64,000 bases of DNA from NCBI GenBank assembly GCA_002367105.1, contig DFCS01000024.1:1-64000 (forward strand). Reading direction: 5' to 3'. Source of the stretch: Hungatella sp. UBA3048 (lineage in GTDB: Bacteria; Bacillota; Clostridia; Lachnospirales; Lachnospiraceae). Within the stretch, counting starts at the first letter, position 1; each line of letters opens with the position of its first letter. The notes below the pieces were generated by a model that saw only the letters and a list, made by a program, of their open reading frames with translations, was not told the origin of the DNA and ran no database searches. Positions 54,742 to 62,999 of this stretch are shown here, one piece after another. The position numbers and the translations under genes are program-made.

Positions 54742-56661
54742 ATGAAAAAAAGAAGACTGATGGCTGCGGTGTTATGCGCGGTTCTGGCTGCTTCAACGGC
54801 ATTAAGCGGCTGTGGCGGGAAAAAGAACACAGTAGATGGTTCCCAGGCAGCAGGGAATGAGAGCGGAGAGGCCGCTATGTATACCAGATTATATGGTTCA
54901 GAGGTTACAACTTTAAATTATCTTGTTTCCGCATCAACGGAAGACCAGAGACCTGCGGCAAACTGCGTTGACACCTTAATTGAATATGATAATAAGGGGC
55001 AGATTAAACCCGGACTTTCTACGGAATGGAGTTATGATGAAGCTTCTTTGACATGGACCTTTAAGTTACGTGATGCCAAGTGGGTGGACAATACCGGGGC
55101 CGAGGTTGCAGACGTGACGGCCCAGGATTTTGTTGATGCCATGAAATATGAGCTGACCCCCGAGTATGAGAGTGCAAACGTACAGAATCTCTTTGGAGTT
55201 ATTGCGAATGCGGAGAAATATTATAATGGATTGGCATATAAAGGCGGAGCAGATAAGGACGGGAAGGTCTGGGATCCTATTGATTTTTCAGAGGTAGGAG
55301 TAAAGGCAGTTGATGACCAGACACTTACATATACTTTAGAAAAAGAGGTTCCATATTTTCTATCTTCCTTGGCCTATGTAGTATATATGCCGGCATACGG
55401 CCCGCAGCTTACGGAATTGGGAAAAGATTTTGCTACAGGTGCAGATAAGATGTATTACAACGGTGCTTTCTATCTGGAAGAATTTTCTCCCCAGGAAAAA
55501 CAGGTTTATAAGAAGAACCCTTTAAATTATGATGCAAATATCGTTTATCTCGATGAAATTCAGAGGATTTATAATGCAGAATACAATACCATTGGGCCTG
55601 AGATGGTAAAACGCGGAGAGGTTGATTATGCAGAAATCTCCTCTGATATCCTGGATGATTGGTTAAAAGGAGAGGATACTAAGAATTTGATCAGTCGTGA
55701 GCGGCCAAAAACCAGCTATTCCTATTTCTACTGCTTTAATTTTAACCCGCAGTTTGATGCTCAGTATGAGCCGGATAACTGGAAAAAAGCTGTAAATAAT
55801 GAAAATTTCCGCAAGGCACTGTTTTCAGGTTTAAATAAGACAAAAGAGGTATCTGTTCTGGAACCGGGTACTCCTGACGATTTTGTAATCAATTCCATTA
55901 CACCGCCCAATTTTACATTCAATGCGGATGGGGCGGATTATACAACGGTCGGCGATATGAAGTCCCTGAATCAGACCTATGATGAGACAAAAGCAAAAGA
56001 ATACCGTGATCTGGCAAAGGAAGAGCTGACTGCTGAAGGCGTTACATTCCCTATAAAGGTTCTGATGCCTTATAATCCTTCTGAAATCAACTGGGATAAA
56101 GAATGCCAGGTAGTGGAGCAGCAGATGGAAAGTCTGCTTGGCATGGATTTCATTGATATCATTGTGGAGGCCGGCCCTGCGGATGGATTCTTAACGGAAG
56201 TGCGCCGAAACGGCAAGTTTGCATTGATGAAATGTAACTGGGGCGCTGATTATGCGGACCCGGAAACCTGGACTGACCCGTTCTACCAGTCAAAGGGTGA
56301 GGAGGGATATGACCTTGGATATAAATACGGAAATATTGCAAAGGCCATTGAAGAAGGAACCCCTTCCGCAGATGCGGCAGTGGAGTACTTTTCTCTGGTG
56401 GAGGCAGCCAAGGATTTAAAGGTAGATATCAATGACCGTTATGTGGCATTTGCCAAAGCGGAAGCCAGCCTGATCAACCATGCATTTGTTCTGCCCCTTA
56501 GTATTTCAGTGAGCAGATATGTAGCTGACAAGCTGGATGTATTTGAAGGCCAGTATGCACCCTTTGGTGTATCAAACTTAAGATATAAGGGTCAGCATCT
56601 TCTGGACAATTACGTTTCCATGGATGAGTTTAAGGCCAACAGGGAAGCGAACGAGAAATAA
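54742..56661 (+). CDS. Peptide ABC transporter substrate-binding lipoprotein
   Basis: The 639-residue protein has a lipobox with Cys at residue 24 (STALSGC). It has the SBP_bac_5 architecture (GLSTEWSYDEASLTWTFKLRD, GAFYLEEFSPQEKQVYKKNP, ADPETWTDPFY). It is longer than the SBP at 40845 and belongs to a separate transporter. The position after the dipeptide epimerase suggests that cell-wall peptides are its substrates. The leader is GGAGGAG. Confidence 0.92.
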   Translation: MKKRRLMAAVLCAVLAASTALSGCGGKKNTVDGSQAAGNESGEAAMYTRLYGSEVTTLNYLVSASTEDQRPAANCVDTLIEYDNKGQIKPGLSTEWSYDEASLTWTFKLRDAKWVDNTGAEVADVTAQDFVDAMKYELTPEYESANVQNLFGVIANAEKYYNGLAYKGGADKDGKVWDPIDFSEVGVKAVDDQTLTYTLEKEVPYFLSSLAYVVYMPAYGPQLTELGKDFATGADKMYYNGAFYLEEFSPQEKQVYKKNPLNYDANIVYLDEIQRIYNAEYNTIGPEMVKRGEVDYAEISSDILDDWLKGEDTKNLISRERPKTSYSYFYCFNFNPQFDAQYEPDNWKKAVNNENFRKALFSGLNKTKEVSVLEPGTPDDFVINSITPPNFTFNADGADYTTVGDMKSLNQTYDETKAKEYRDLAKEELTAEGVTFPIKVLMPYNPSEINWDKECQVVEQQMESLLGMDFIDIIVEAGPADGFLTEVRRNGKFALMKCNWGADYADPETWTDPFYQSKGEEGYDLGYKYGNIAKAIEEGTPSADAAVEYFSLVEAAKDLKVDINDRYVAFAKAEASLINHAFVLPLSISVSRYVADKLDVFEGQYAPFGVSNLRYKGQHLLDNYVSMDEFKANREANEK

Positions 56662-56675
56662 ACGGCAGGTATATG

Positions 56676-56751
56676 CGCCGGGCCATTGGCGGTAAAGCTT
56701 ATGGTCCGGCGGAAAAATACCGTCTGAAACGGATGTGCCGTAGGGCACGTC
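56676..56751 (+). promoter_or_regulatory. Intercistronic hairpins between binding protein and permease
   Basis: CGCCGG/CCGGCG with a CCAT/ATGG inner extension (56676-56711) is followed by a GTGCC/GGGCAC hairpin (56735-56748). No T-run ends either, so mRNA processing or stabilisation of the SBP message is the likely role. Confidence 0.65.
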
Positions 56752-56800
56752 TTGTTCAGAGAGTATTTTTAAAAGAAAACACAAAGGAGCCGAGAAACTG

Positions 56801-57742
56801 ATGTTAAAGTATTTAGGTAAAAGAATCGTACGTTCATTTCTTACGCTGATCATCATTCTGACCGTGGTGTTCTGTTTGCTTCGCCTTATGCCCATTGAGG
56901 GATATTTCCAGAACTTTGACAAGATGACACCTCAGCAGATCCAGGTGGGCTTAAAGGAAATGGGACTTACGAATCCTCTTCCGGTCCAGGTGACCCATTT
57001 TTTTAAAGACCTTCTTCACGGGGATTTAGGCGTATCCAGGATTTATCGTTCCAATGTTCCGGTATCTGATATTCTGGCGGACAAGGTGCCTGTTTCTATG
57101 AAGCTGGGGGCCTGGTCCATGGCTGTATCTCTTCTTGTGGGACTTCCTATGGGAGCCTTGATGGCGCGGTATAAATACAGGTGGTTCGACAGGATCGGAA
57201 CCTTGTTCATTGTCTGTATCCAGGCAGTTCCTGCAGCTGTTTATTTTCTCTATATTCAGCTTTATGGGACCAGGTTGGTGGGAGTCGGGTTGCTTTTCCA
57301 GATCGATGATCCCAAATACTGGATTCTTCCTGTTGTGTCCATGTCCCTTGGAAATATGGCCTTTTACGGCATGTGGCTGAGACGGTATATGGTGGATGAA
57401 AGCAATAAGGATTATGTGAAGTTAGCCAAAGCAAAGGGGATGTCAGAGGGGGGAGTTATGTTCAGACATATCTTCCGCAATGCATTTGTTCCTTTGGCTC
57501 AGTATATCCCTACCGCATTTTTAAACACAGTGATCGGCTCGATTTATATTGAATCCCTGTACAGCATCCCGGGAATGGGAGGGCTTCTTGTTACGGTGAT
57601 CAAAAAGCATGATAATACCATGGTTCAGGGCATTGTTCTGCTCTATGCCTGTGTAGGCGTTCTGGGACTTTTGTTGGGTGACTTGCTGATGGTAATGCTG
57701 GATCCAAGGATCAGTCTAGGAAAGAAGGAAGGTGACAGATGA
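56801..57742 (+). CDS. Peptide ABC transporter permease (DppB-like)
   Basis: The 313-residue protein has about six membrane segments and the DppB features: FLTLIIILTVVFCLLRLMPI near the N-terminus, DLLHGDLGVS, and YVKLAKAKGMSEGGVMFRHI (EAA loop). The leader is AAAGGAG. The stop overlaps the next start (ATGATGA). It forms the channel together with the next permease. Confidence 0.92.
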   Translation: MLKYLGKRIVRSFLTLIIILTVVFCLLRLMPIEGYFQNFDKMTPQQIQVGLKEMGLTNPLPVQVTHFFKDLLHGDLGVSRIYRSNVPVSDILADKVPVSMKLGAWSMAVSLLVGLPMGALMARYKYRWFDRIGTLFIVCIQAVPAAVYFLYIQLYGTRLVGVGLLFQIDDPKYWILPVVSMSLGNMAFYGMWLRRYMVDESNKDYVKLAKAKGMSEGGVMFRHIFRNAFVPLAQYIPTAFLNTVIGSIYIESLYSIPGMGGLLVTVIKKHDNTMVQGIVLLYACVGVLGLLLGDLLMVMLDPRISLGKKEGDR

Positions 57743-58725
57743 TGAAACAGTTTTCTTACCGCCATACAAAGGAAGCGGAATTCATGGAAAATATGGAGGA
57801 ATCAGAGCTGTTTTCCTTTGCAGGCTTTAACCAGGAGGAAGTGGAGAAGACCGGCTACAGCAATTATTCCTACTGGTACAGCACCTTCCGAGCCTTTTTA
57901 AAGAACAGGGGGGCCTTTGTCCTTATGGTGCTTTTGATCCTTCTACTGGCATTCACCTTTTTACAGCCCTATCTGCCGGGGCAGTATGATCCAAACATGA
58001 TCATCAACGATGCAAACGGGGTGCAGTTTCGCAACATTCCACCTGGAAAAGAATTTATTCTGGGGACCAATTCTATTGGACAGGATTTATGGGCGAGGAT
58101 CTGGGCAGGGACCAGGACTTCTCTTATCATCGGATTGTCTGTGGCTCTTGCGGAAGCGGTCATCGGCATAACTGTTGGGGTAATCTGGGGATATGTGAGA
58201 AAAGCAGATTTCATCCTTACAGAAATTTACAATATCATTGACAACATTCCCAATACCATTGTTCTGATCCTTATTTCTTATATATTAAAGCCCAGTGTGA
58301 AAACTCTGGTATTTGCCATGTGCCTGACCGGATGGATCCAGATGGCCAGGTTTATCAGGAACCAGATTCTCATTATCAGGGATAGGGATTATAATGTTGC
58401 CAGCCGCTGTCTTGGAACACCTGTCAGCAGGATCATCGTAAAGAATCTTCTTCCTTATCTGGTGTCAGTTATCATGCTTCGCATGGCACTTACCATTCCG
58501 GCTGCCATCGGCAACGAGGTATTTATTACTTACATTGGTTTGGGGCTCCCGGTAAATATTCCAAGCTTAGGCAATTTAATCAACGAAGGGCGGGCTTTGA
58601 TTACTAGCCCGGCATTGCGCTACCAGCTGGTTTACCCCACAATCATCCTTTCCTTTGTCACCATATCGTTTTATATCATCGGCAATGCCTTTTCGGATGC
58701 CGCTGATCCCAAGAATCACATGTAA
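57739..58725 (+). CDS. Peptide ABC transporter permease (DppC-like)
   Basis: The 328-residue protein has a long N-terminal cytoplasmic part (about 1-50), then six membrane segments. It carries LGTNSIGQDLWARIWAGTRTSL and RDYNVASRCLGTPVSRIIVK (EAA loop). It ends with AFSDAADPKNHM. It is translationally coupled to the preceding gene. A DppC-like role is clear from the family pattern. Confidence 0.92.
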   Translation: MMKQFSYRHTKEAEFMENMEESELFSFAGFNQEEVEKTGYSNYSYWYSTFRAFLKNRGAFVLMVLLILLLAFTFLQPYLPGQYDPNMIINDANGVQFRNIPPGKEFILGTNSIGQDLWARIWAGTRTSLIIGLSVALAEAVIGITVGVIWGYVRKADFILTEIYNIIDNIPNTIVLILISYILKPSVKTLVFAMCLTGWIQMARFIRNQILIIRDRDYNVASRCLGTPVSRIIVKNLLPYLVSVIMLRMALTIPAAIGNEVFITYIGLGLPVNIPSLGNLINEGRALITSPALRYQLVYPTIILSFVTISFYIIGNAFSDAADPKNHM

Positions 58726-58736
58726 GGAGAGACAGC

Positions 58737-59789
58737 ATGAACCAGGAAAAGATTTTAGAGGTAAACGATCTGGACATCAAATTTGAACTGAGGGGAAAAG
58801 TCCTTCATGCCATACGCGGGATTTCCCTTGATCTATATAAGGGGGAGATTCTGGCTATTGTTGGAGAATCGGGAAGCGGAAAGTCTGTTTTTACCAAATC
58901 CTTTATGGGGCTTTTGGAGAGAAATGGGTATGTGGATGGCGGAAGTGCTGTTTATTCCGGGGCAGATGACCGGAAGAACGTTGAATTAACTGCCGTAAAG
59001 AGGGAGAAAGACTGGCTTAAGATACGGGGGCATGAGATTGCGATGATCATGCAGGATCCCATGACCAGCTTAAACCCTTTAAAACCCATTGGAGTTCAGA
59101 TCATGGAAGCAGTGCTGCTTCATCAGAAGGTGGGGCATTCAGAAGCAAAGAAACGGACGCTTAAATATTTAATGGATGTGGGAATTCAGGACCCGGAAAA
59201 AAGGTTTGACCAGTATCCTCACGAGTTTTCCGGGGGGATGCGCCAACGGGTGGTGATCGCCATTGCCATTGCCTGTAATCCGCAGATCCTTATTTGTGAT
59301 GAGCCGACTACGGCTCTTGACGTGACCATACAGGCTCAGATTCTGGATCTGATTAAGGAACTGCGCCATAAATACAGGCTTTCTGTGATTCTGATCACCC
59401 ATGACCTAGGAGTAGTGGCCAACATCGCAGACAGGGTGGCGGTTATGTATGCCGGGGATATTGTGGAGATTGGCACCTGTGAAGATATTTTTTATGATGC
59501 AAGGCATCCATATACCTGGGCATTGCTTTCTTCCCTGCCTCAGGTAGGGGTAAAGGGGACGGATCTGTTTTCTATTCCAGGCACACCTCCCAATCTTTAT
59601 GCGGAGATAAAAGGAGATGCCTTTGCTCCCCGCAATCCTCAGGCTCTTAACATCGATTTTGTAAAAAGGCCTCCTTATTTTGAGGTATCGCCTACCCATA
59701 AGGCGAAGACCTGGCTGTTAGATCCCAGGGCACCTAAGGTGGATCCGCCGCCTGTGGTCAGCAAAATCAGGAACGGAGGGCTGCTTTGA
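58737..59789 (+). CDS. Peptide ABC transporter ATPase (DppD-like)
   Basis: The 350-residue ATPase has Walker A GESGSGKS (about 42-49), signature FSGGMRQR, Walker B LICDEPTTALD and a H-loop in ILITHDLG. The C-terminal extension lacks the cysteine cluster seen in the OppD-like protein at 44470 (DAFAPRNPQALNID instead). This suggests that it has no Fe-S site. The leader is GGAGAGA. Confidence 0.92.
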   Translation: MNQEKILEVNDLDIKFELRGKVLHAIRGISLDLYKGEILAIVGESGSGKSVFTKSFMGLLERNGYVDGGSAVYSGADDRKNVELTAVKREKDWLKIRGHEIAMIMQDPMTSLNPLKPIGVQIMEAVLLHQKVGHSEAKKRTLKYLMDVGIQDPEKRFDQYPHEFSGGMRQRVVIAIAIACNPQILICDEPTTALDVTIQAQILDLIKELRHKYRLSVILITHDLGVVANIADRVAVMYAGDIVEIGTCEDIFYDARHPYTWALLSSLPQVGVKGTDLFSIPGTPPNLYAEIKGDAFAPRNPQALNIDFVKRPPYFEVSPTHKAKTWLLDPRAPKVDPPPVVSKIRNGGLL

Positions 59790-60721
59790 TGGAACGTGAA
59801 GTACTGTTAGATGTAAGGGATCTGGATGTAACCTTTGGTGAGCGCAGAAAGAAATATGAAGCGGTAAAGAAGGTAAACTTTAAAATATTCAAAGGAGAAA
59901 CCTTTGGGCTGGTGGGGGAATCCGGATCAGGAAAAACCACCATTGGCCGTGCGATCATGAGGATTGTTCCAAGCTGCGGAGGAGATATCCTTTATAAAGG
60001 TGATAAGATCAATGGAAGAATCCCTGTAGAGCTGGACCGGAAGGTCATTAAGGAAATACAGATGATCTTTCAGGATCCCCAGGCTTCCTTAAATGAAAGG
60101 GCAAAGGTGGATTATATCATCAGCGAAGGACTGATGAATATGGAAAAAGGATTAGGGGAAAAGGAACGGAAAAAACGGGTAGACCAGGCTCTTCTTGACG
60201 TGGGGCTTCTTCCGGAATTTGCAAGCCGTTTCCCTCATGAGTTTTCCGGAGGTCAGAGGCAGAGAATCGGGATAGCCAGATCCCTTATTATGAACCCGGA
60301 TTTTATCATTGCCGATGAACCGATTTCTGCTCTTGATGTGTCGGTTCGGGCCCAGGTACTAAACCTACTAGGGGATATGAAGAAGAAGCGGCAGATCACC
60401 TATCTTTTTATTGCCCACGACTTATCTGTTATGAGATTTATCACGGACCGGATCGCAGTGATCCGCAAAGGTGAGATTGTGGAAATGGCGGAAACGGAGG
60501 AACTGATCACCCATGCCCTTCATCCCTATACAAGGGCACTGCTTTCCGCAATACCCATGCCGGATCCGAAGCATGAAAAGGAGAAAAAGCTTCTGGTTTA
60601 TGATCCTTCGGTTCACGATTATTCATGGGAGAAGGCTTCCTGGAGGGAAATAAGGCCAGAGCATTTTGTGCTGGCAAACCGGAAGGAAGCGGAAGAATAT
60701 AAAAAATTGTATAAGGATTGA
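59789..60721 (+). CDS. Peptide ABC transporter ATPase (DppF-like)
   Basis: The 310-residue ATPase has Walker A GESGSGKT, signature FSGGQRQR and Walker B IIADEPISALD. Its start overlaps the stop of the DppD-like gene (TGATG), with GGAGGG in front; a TTG 3 nt earlier is possible. Like its partner it lacks the cysteine-rich C-terminal extension and ends in a charged helix (RKEAEEYKKLYKD). It completes the second peptide transporter. Confidence 0.92.
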   Translation: MEREVLLDVRDLDVTFGERRKKYEAVKKVNFKIFKGETFGLVGESGSGKTTIGRAIMRIVPSCGGDILYKGDKINGRIPVELDRKVIKEIQMIFQDPQASLNERAKVDYIISEGLMNMEKGLGEKERKKRVDQALLDVGLLPEFASRFPHEFSGGQRQRIGIARSLIMNPDFIIADEPISALDVSVRAQVLNLLGDMKKKRQITYLFIAHDLSVMRFITDRIAVIRKGEIVEMAETEELITHALHPYTRALLSAIPMPDPKHEKEKKLLVYDPSVHDYSWEKASWREIRPEHFVLANRKEAEEYKKLYKD

Positions 60722-60785
60722 ATGAGTAAAAGAATGAGTTTTTAATATAACGGATCAGTAATAGAATCTTTGGAAAATATCATAT

Positions 60786-60845
60786 ACTCCTTCAGTGACA
60801 GACAGCCAGAGTGATAAAAGCTGCCTGTTACGGGAAGGAGTTTTT
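60786..60845 (+). terminator. Terminator of the second transporter operon
   Basis: ACTCCTTC (60786-60793) pairs with GAAGGAGT (60834-60841), with an inner GACAG/CTGTT stem, followed by TTTTAA. Confidence 0.82.
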
Positions 60846-60860
60846 AATTTTTGGGTAACA

Positions 60861-60889
60861 TTGACATTCCGCATATCTGACCATATAAT
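60861..60889 (+). promoter_or_regulatory. Promoter of the NlpC/P60 gene
   Basis: TTGACA (60861-60866) and TATAAT (60884-60889) with a 17-bp spacer, a full consensus. A leader of about 110 nt follows. Confidence 0.87.
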
Positions 60890-60899
60890 AATGAAAAAT

Positions 60900-60945
60900 A
60901 CAGTACCTGGCAGTTTGCCAAAAACGGGATAACCGTTTGTACTGT
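60900..60945 (+). promoter_or_regulatory. Leader hairpin upstream of the NlpC/P60 gene
   Basis: ACAGTAC (60900-60906) pairs with GTACTGT (60939-60945), and AAACGG (60922-60927) with CCGTTT (60933-60938). No T-run follows, and it lies 60 nt upstream of the start. It may be a binding or stabilising structure. Confidence 0.6.
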
Positions 60946-61005
60946 CATGAAACGGTATAAAAAGTGCCGGAAGGAATATAGCAGGAAGAACAGGAGGAGA
61001 TGACG

Positions 61006-61914
61006 ATGGAATCTTATGGGATTATAAAGATACCGGTTGCTACTATTTGGGAAGGCCGGTCGGAGATAAAAGAGAACAGCCTTGGAGAGACAGTGTCGGC
61101 CATTTCGGATGAAGGACTATATGGAATGGGGCTTACGATAACCGGGGCTAAAGAGCAGGGATTTTATCCGGTGCGGACATTTTACGGTTATTCCGGTTTT
61201 ATCAGGGAAGAGGAAATGGAACTGGTGAGTCTTAAAGAACTGAAATGCTGGGAAGAGTGCGGGCTTATGGTTACGGATGGAATTTACGCAGACATTCTTT
61301 CTCTCCCAAAGGTTCAGGGAGTGCGCCTTTTAAGCCTGTTCCGTGGTTCTCTTATCAGGGTACTTTCCATCGACTCAGAAACTGAAGGCTGGGCCAGGGT
61401 GGAGCTTTTTAATGGGCGAGTGGGCTATATGAGAAACCAGTTTTTAAGAAAAAAGGAATTTTCCCAGTCAGGTCTGTGGACGGTGGAGCTTTTGCAAAAG
61501 GAGATTGTGGATGAAGCATCATTCCGTAAGTCGGTGGCAGAGACGGCAAAGCAGTATCTGGGGACCCAGTATCGCTGGGGAGGAAGATCTACTGCAGGCA
61601 TCGACTGTTCCGGGCTTACTTCGGAAAGCTATCTATTAAACGGAATCCTTATCTACCGGGATGCCAGGATAGAACCGGGATTTCCGGTACATGAGATCCC
61701 AAAGGATGAGATGCTTCCCGGCGACCTTATGTATTTTCCGGGACATATCGCCATGTATATGGGAAATGGTGCGTATATCCATTCTACGGGAAAAATCGGA
61801 AGCGGCGGTGTGGTGATCAACAGCCTAAATCCTCAGGCAGATGACTATCGGGCGGATCTTGCAGAAAGCTGGTATGCGTCAGGGAGTATTTTTGGCACAG
61901 CCGCATTGAGTTGA
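61006..61914 (+). CDS. ykfC: NlpC/P60 gamma-D-Glu-diamino-acid endopeptidase (YkfC-like)
   Basis: The 302-residue protein has two N-terminal SH3-like domains (about 1-165) and a C-terminal NlpC/P60 domain with catalytic Cys in GIDCSGLTSES (about 201), His in PGHIAMYMG (about 245) and a third polar residue in YIHSTG. No signal peptide is visible, as in YkfC, so it acts on imported murein peptides in the cytoplasm. The ATG at 61006 has GGAGGAG at good spacing; that at 61000 is too close. The ykfB-like gene and the peptide transporter upstream support the recycling role. Confidence 0.9.
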   Translation: MESYGIIKIPVATIWEGRSEIKENSLGETVSAISDEGLYGMGLTITGAKEQGFYPVRTFYGYSGFIREEEMELVSLKELKCWEECGLMVTDGIYADILSLPKVQGVRLLSLFRGSLIRVLSIDSETEGWARVELFNGRVGYMRNQFLRKKEFSQSGLWTVELLQKEIVDEASFRKSVAETAKQYLGTQYRWGGRSTAGIDCSGLTSESYLLNGILIYRDARIEPGFPVHEIPKDEMLPGDLMYFPGHIAMYMGNGAYIHSTGKIGSGGVVINSLNPQADDYRADLAESWYASGSIFGTAALS

Positions 61915-62017
61915 ACTCCGTGCTGAGGAAGTATGGCTGCAAAAGCAGATGCGCGAATGCGCGGGAGTCTGTCCTACAGATTCATTATTTAATAAGTTAA
62001 GAGAAAGGTCGGATAAA

Positions 62018-62863
62018 ATGGATTCCAGACTGACATTAGAGAAAAGAATTGAAGCGGAAATCATGAGCTATGACGGGAGAATGGGGATTTATCTGGATGA
62101 TTTCCATGGTAATGTAATTGCCATTCACGCAGATGAGGCATTTGAGACAGCAAGCTCCATAAAGACCTATATACTGGCATGTCTGTTTGATGAGGTGGAA
62201 AAGGGAAACAAAAGCCTTGAGGACATGATTGAGTACAAGGAAGAACATGTGGTGGATGGAAGCGGTGTGCTACCAGCCCTGGAGCCGGGAGCAATGCTCA
62301 GGGTAAAGGATGCGGCGGCCCTTATGATTATTGTAAGTGATAATATTGCAACCAATATGATGATAGACTATCTGGGGCTTGAGAGGATTAACCAATGCAT
62401 CAAAGCCCTTGGCTGCAAGGATACGGTGCTGTACAATCCCATTCACTTTGAACAGTACGACAGGCTGGGGACCAGTACGCCAAAAGATTATGCCAGCATT
62501 TTTATCCGGTTGGCAAAGGGGGAGCTGATCAGTCCGGGGGCGGATGAAAAGATGCTTAATATCTTAAAAAGGCAGCATTATAACAGCATGATCACTAATG
62601 ATTTTCCTCCGTTCTATATGGACAGTGACAATACGGATGACATCCTGATTTCCGTTGCCTCTAAAAGCGGAAGCATGGATGCCTGCAGAAATGACGGCGG
62701 CCTGGTGTTTACTCCCTATGGGCCTTATGCCATCGTCATGTTCCACAAGGAATTTTCTGATGCCATGTATTATCCTGCCCACCCGGCCACTGTGTTCGGG
62801 GCCAGAGTCAGCCGTATGATCCTTGATCAGTTTTTAGCATTGGAGGGAAGATTTTTAAAATAA
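62018..62863 (+). CDS. Cytoplasmic serine hydrolase, class A beta-lactamase-like (second)
   Basis: The 281-residue protein has SSIK (46-49), SDN (about 107) and KSG (about 216), and no signal peptide. The ATG at 62018 follows AGAAAGGTC; a longer reading upstream lacks a leader. It is similar in layout to the protein at 52798 (same motif spacing and ending) but diverged. Two paralogues flanking the transporter/epimerase/endopeptidase set suggest substrate division, perhaps between pentapeptide- and tetrapeptide-type muropeptides; this is inference. Confidence 0.87.
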   Translation: MDSRLTLEKRIEAEIMSYDGRMGIYLDDFHGNVIAIHADEAFETASSIKTYILACLFDEVEKGNKSLEDMIEYKEEHVVDGSGVLPALEPGAMLRVKDAAALMIIVSDNIATNMMIDYLGLERINQCIKALGCKDTVLYNPIHFEQYDRLGTSTPKDYASIFIRLAKGELISPGADEKMLNILKRQHYNSMITNDFPPFYMDSDNTDDILISVASKSGSMDACRNDGGLVFTPYGPYAIVMFHKEFSDAMYYPAHPATVFGARVSRMILDQFLALEGRFLK

Positions 62864-62999
62864 AGAATCAGTGTGTAATTTTACTAAAAAAAATTTGGAT
62901 AAGTTCAAAAATCACGACATTATTACTGATTTTTCGGTATCTGCTTTGGCGTTTTTTTGTTAAAATAAGGTAACAGAAAGAAACGGAGGGATATCTATT

